Positions 62,351 through 64,000 of a stretch of 64,000 bases of DNA are shown piece by piece. Made by a program: the position numbers and the translations under genes. Every line of letters begins with the position of its first letter. Positions within the stretch are counted from its first letter, which is position 1. Below the pieces are notes generated by a model that was given only the letters and a program-made list of their open reading frames with translations, made no database searches and was not told the origin of the DNA. This stretch comes from Shimia sp. CNT1-13L.2 (lineage in GTDB: Bacteria; Pseudomonadota; Alphaproteobacteria; Rhodobacterales; Rhodobacteraceae). The stretch covers positions 575,467 through 639,466 of the forward strand of contig NZ_JANDJO010000002.1 in assembly GCF_024331145.1 (NCBI RefSeq), given 5' to 3'.

Positions 62351-63550
62351 TCAGATCTTACCTTGAGCAAGTTCGTCTAGGTGATCATTGATTTTTTGCA
62401 TCGGCTCGCGCAAGTCTTCGGCGCTCAAGTTCACATAGCCAGCGGTGACGTCGTTCGACTTGCGGGAGTGGTTCAACAGGGCCTTGAGTGTGTATCCGTC
62501 GATTTTGGCCGTTGTCGCCACCGTGGCGAAACTACGTCTGAGGTCGTGCAAATTCCAGTGAAGGCCCATGGCCTTGCGATGCTTGTCCAGATACTTGCGC
62601 GGCTGGCCAAGGTGTCCCGTTCTGCCATTCGCTGGGAACACAAAACCTTCAGTTTGAGCCTCGCGTCTGCGTTCAAAAATCGCGGCGACTTGGGGCACAA
62701 TCGGCAATGTGTGATCGGTGCCGTTCTTGGTATTCCGAACGGTGAAGGTTCCCACGTCAAGGTCAATGTCTTCCCAGCGCATAGAAGCGGCCTCAGAGGC
62801 CCTTAGGCCCGTCCGCAGCAATAGGGCTACATAATCCTTGAAAGCGTCACCAGCGGGCTTGTGTGCGGCTGTGTCGAGATTTTCGAGGCAATCGAACCAA
62901 GCGGGCAGGGCGTCCAATACTGTGGCTTCGCGTCTGGAGACTTCCTCATAGGCCCCCTCAGCCTTCACAATGAAAATGGGGCACTCTGGCAGGATCGGCA
63001 TTCCGTCCACCAGATGAACGGTGCGGGTGTAGTTCCACATCGACCGGAACACCCGCAGCGCCTTGTTTGCGGTGGCTTGTCCGTTTTCTTGTTGCAGCTT
63101 GGTGAACCGCTTCGCGAACATTTGGGATGTGATGTCTTTCAGAGCCTTGTCGTTCCAGTCTGAAAAATACGTGATGAACACGCGCCCGTAGTCGTAGCGG
63201 GATTTCTCACCTAGCTTGGGCTTGTCCAGAAACTTGGTCTTGGCTTCCTTAAGGGTGATCCCTTTGGCTTTGGCTTCGGTCTTGGCTTTGTTCACGTCAA
63301 TCCCGGTGGCCATCTGACCTAGCTGTTTCTGCGCTTCCTTGCGGGCTTCGGCAACAGATAGGGTTCCTACGGAGGCCACTTTAACGCGACGGGTTTTCCC
63401 GCCGACACGGTTTTGCGCAATATACGTTTTCGCACCAGGGGTGACCCGAACCCCGAACCCCGGTTGCTCACTATCCCAGTGGATTTTCTGACCATTGTCA
63501 GGATGCGGCAAGGCGTCAATACTGGCCTTTGTTAGCTTCATTTTACTCAT
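62351..63550 (-). CDS. int: Tyrosine integrase (P4-type)
   Basis: A 399-residue recombinase. The N-terminal DUF4102-like arm-binding domain has GFGVRVTPGAKTYI and a SAM-like core-binding domain follows. Catalytic residues are R250 (TGLRASEA), K275, H335 and R338 (HDLRRS), H361 (LLNHSRKS) and Y372 (AGYVNL). All are present, so it should be active. It lies 163 bases from the attR core; the 5' flank holds a 32-bp direct repeat. Confidence 0.95.
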   Translation of the reverse strand: MSKMKLTKASIDALPHPDNGQKIHWDSEQPGFGVRVTPGAKTYIAQNRVGGKTRRVKVASVGTLSVAEARKEAQKQLGQMATGIDVNKAKTEAKAKGITLKEAKTKFLDKPKLGEKSRYDYGRVFITYFSDWNDKALKDITSQMFAKRFTKLQQENGQATANKALRVFRSMWNYTRTVHLVDGMPILPECPIFIVKAEGAYEEVSRREATVLDALPAWFDCLENLDTAAHKPAGDAFKDYVALLLRTGLRASEAASMRWEDIDLDVGTFTVRNTKNGTDHTLPIVPQVAAIFERRREAQTEGFVFPANGRTGHLGQPRKYLDKHRKAMGLHWNLHDLRRSFATVATTAKIDGYTLKALLNHSRKSNDVTAGYVNLSAEDLREPMQKINDHLDELAQGKI

Positions 63551-63575
63551 GGCTTGAACCCTCCGTAGGCTCGAT

Positions 63576-63607
63576 GTGTAAGCACTATGTAAGCAAGTAG
63601 TTTAAAA
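63576..63607 (+). repeat. 32-bp direct repeat inside the right end (arm-type site)
   Basis: The right copy of the 32-base end repeat (gtgtaagcactatgtaa ... gtttaaaa). It matches the left copy at 53127-53158 at 29 of 32 positions and is in the same orientation. It lies between the integrase start and attR, 105 bases from the core. Confidence 0.7.
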
Positions 63608-63712
63608 AACGTTAGACCTACTTAAGGTTTTCTGAGGTGCAATTTCAAGGTCTAAGCCTTGTTTTTAAATAATATTATATGGTTTTGAGAGTTCTTCAAA
63701 GATGTTCGTATT

Positions 63713-63761
63713 CTGATTTGTAATCAGTAGGTCCGCGGTTCGAGTCCGTGTGGGGGCACCA
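63713..63761 (+). repeat. attR (displaced tRNA-Thr 3' half)
   Basis: A 49-base copy of the tRNA-Thr anticodon arm to CCA. The first 16 bases are identical to attL; the T-stem is cgcgg/ccgtg around TTCGAGT, different from that of the intact tRNA but also fully paired. It lacks the 5' half, so it is not a gene. This is likely the original host 3' half. Confidence 0.85.
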
Positions 63762-64000
63762 GTATTCTAAGAAATATTAATAAAAACAATTTGTTGTTCG
63801 GAAGCCTCTGAGTCGGTCCACCTTTTAGTCCACCTATTTGTGTTCAGTGATTTCTCAGTATCCGAGAGATCTGTCCAAAACGCGCTCCTTCAGACGAACC
63901 AAAAAGTTCACGCATGTAGCTCAGTCATCGAAACAAGCTGTACGTTCTCCGAGTACTTCACCCCACTTGAGTGAAGGCACCTGGCCTACGCCGATCGAAG
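63762..64000. other. AT-rich sequence beyond attR, no gene seen
   Basis: The 239 bases after attR are AT-richer than the host genes and have no ORF with coding character. Two copies of gtccacct (63816-63823 and 63828-63835) stand in direct repeat. The stretch may be host intergenic sequence or the edge of another island at the same tRNA; the window ends before this can be decided. Confidence 0.4.

Larger units (their letters stand above)
53016..63761 (-). mobile_element. tRNA-Thr-integrated head-gene satellite element (cf-PICI-like)
   Basis: About 10.7 kb bounded by a tRNA 3'-half repeat, with the integrase next to attR. All genes but one are on the minus strand. The order is integrase, AlpA-like, replication-like, two ribbon-helix-helix genes, TerL, HNH, capsid, protease, connector, portal, head closure and a small gene. 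No tail, tape-measure, lysis or CI-type repressor gene is present. Capsid-forming phage-inducible islands carry exactly such a head set and take tails from a helper. A decayed siphophage is the alternative, but every head gene is intact and coupled by short overlaps. Confidence 0.8.

Noticed and set aside
53016..63761. Plain prophage remnant interpretation of the island
   Set aside because: All head genes, the integrase catalytic residues and the coupling overlaps are intact, and nothing looks frameshifted; loss restricted to tail and lysis genes is better explained by a satellite, though not proven.
1..64000. CRISPR arrays, rRNA genes and insertion sequences
   Set aside because: No regularly spaced repeats, no rRNA-like stretches and no transposase ORFs were seen; the only mobile element found is the tRNA-Thr island.

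Overview
The window looks like a chromosomal segment of a Roseobacter-clade alphaproteobacterium (Rhodobacterales). The evidence is the high-GC codon use, the secG-pyrG and purA-DUF2842 neighbourhoods, a short-chain-fatty-acid-type XRE regulator, a GapR/DUF2312 protein, TIGR01244/YeeE sulfur genes, and many ATGA stop/start overlaps. This placement is inferred from gene content; no marker gene such as 16S rRNA is present.

Layout. 1-9.9 kb holds minus-strand housekeeping genes: cvpA (cut by the window edge), radA, a pqiA-like gene, an alr-mlaE-lipoprotein-mlaF operon, a 2-oxoglutarate/Fe(II) oxygenase, a sulfotransferase-like gene, dnaB behind a DnaA-box promoter region, and pyrE. 10.0-11.6 kb is an AT-richer two-gene insertion between pyrE and pyrC. 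11.7-23.3 kb carries pyrC, a MoxR/CoxE pair, small exported proteins (including two tandem paralogues), a DMT transporter, pyrG and secG. 23.4-25.0 kb is a cobalt-type nitrile hydratase operon. 25.0-32.9 kb has purA, an atypical membrane-anchored DUF4041/GIY-YIG gene, a long acidic protein, thiamine diphosphokinase and a second DMT transporter. 33.0-38.3 kb is a complete branched-chain-amino-acid-type ABC transporter. It is divergent from an ScfR-like regulator, which is followed by a receiver, a small membrane protein and a symporter-histidine kinase fusion. 43.3-52.9 kb has a FliM-like protein, a sulfide/persulfide operon, DksA-like proteins, a FadJ-like enzyme with a degenerate dehydrogenase half, GapR and an Fbp-type permease.

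53.0-63.8 kb is an integrated element in tRNA-Thr(TGT). It is bounded by a 16-bp identical core inside a 49-bp tRNA 3'-half repeat and has 32-bp direct repeats just inside both ends. From attR inward it encodes a tyrosine integrase, an AlpA-like protein, a replication-like protein, two ribbon-helix-helix proteins, TerL, an HNH nuclease, an HK97 capsid protein, a prohead protease, a connector, a portal, a probable head-closure protein and a small protein. An AT-rich HNH cargo gene lies in the opposite orientation beside attL. There are no tail, lysis or classical repressor genes. This complete head module in about 10.7 kb is the layout expected of a capsid-forming phage-inducible chromosomal island (cf-PICI), a satellite that builds its own heads and borrows helper tails. 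It is the most interesting system in the window. The element also replaced the T-arm half of the host tRNA with a diverged but base-paired version.
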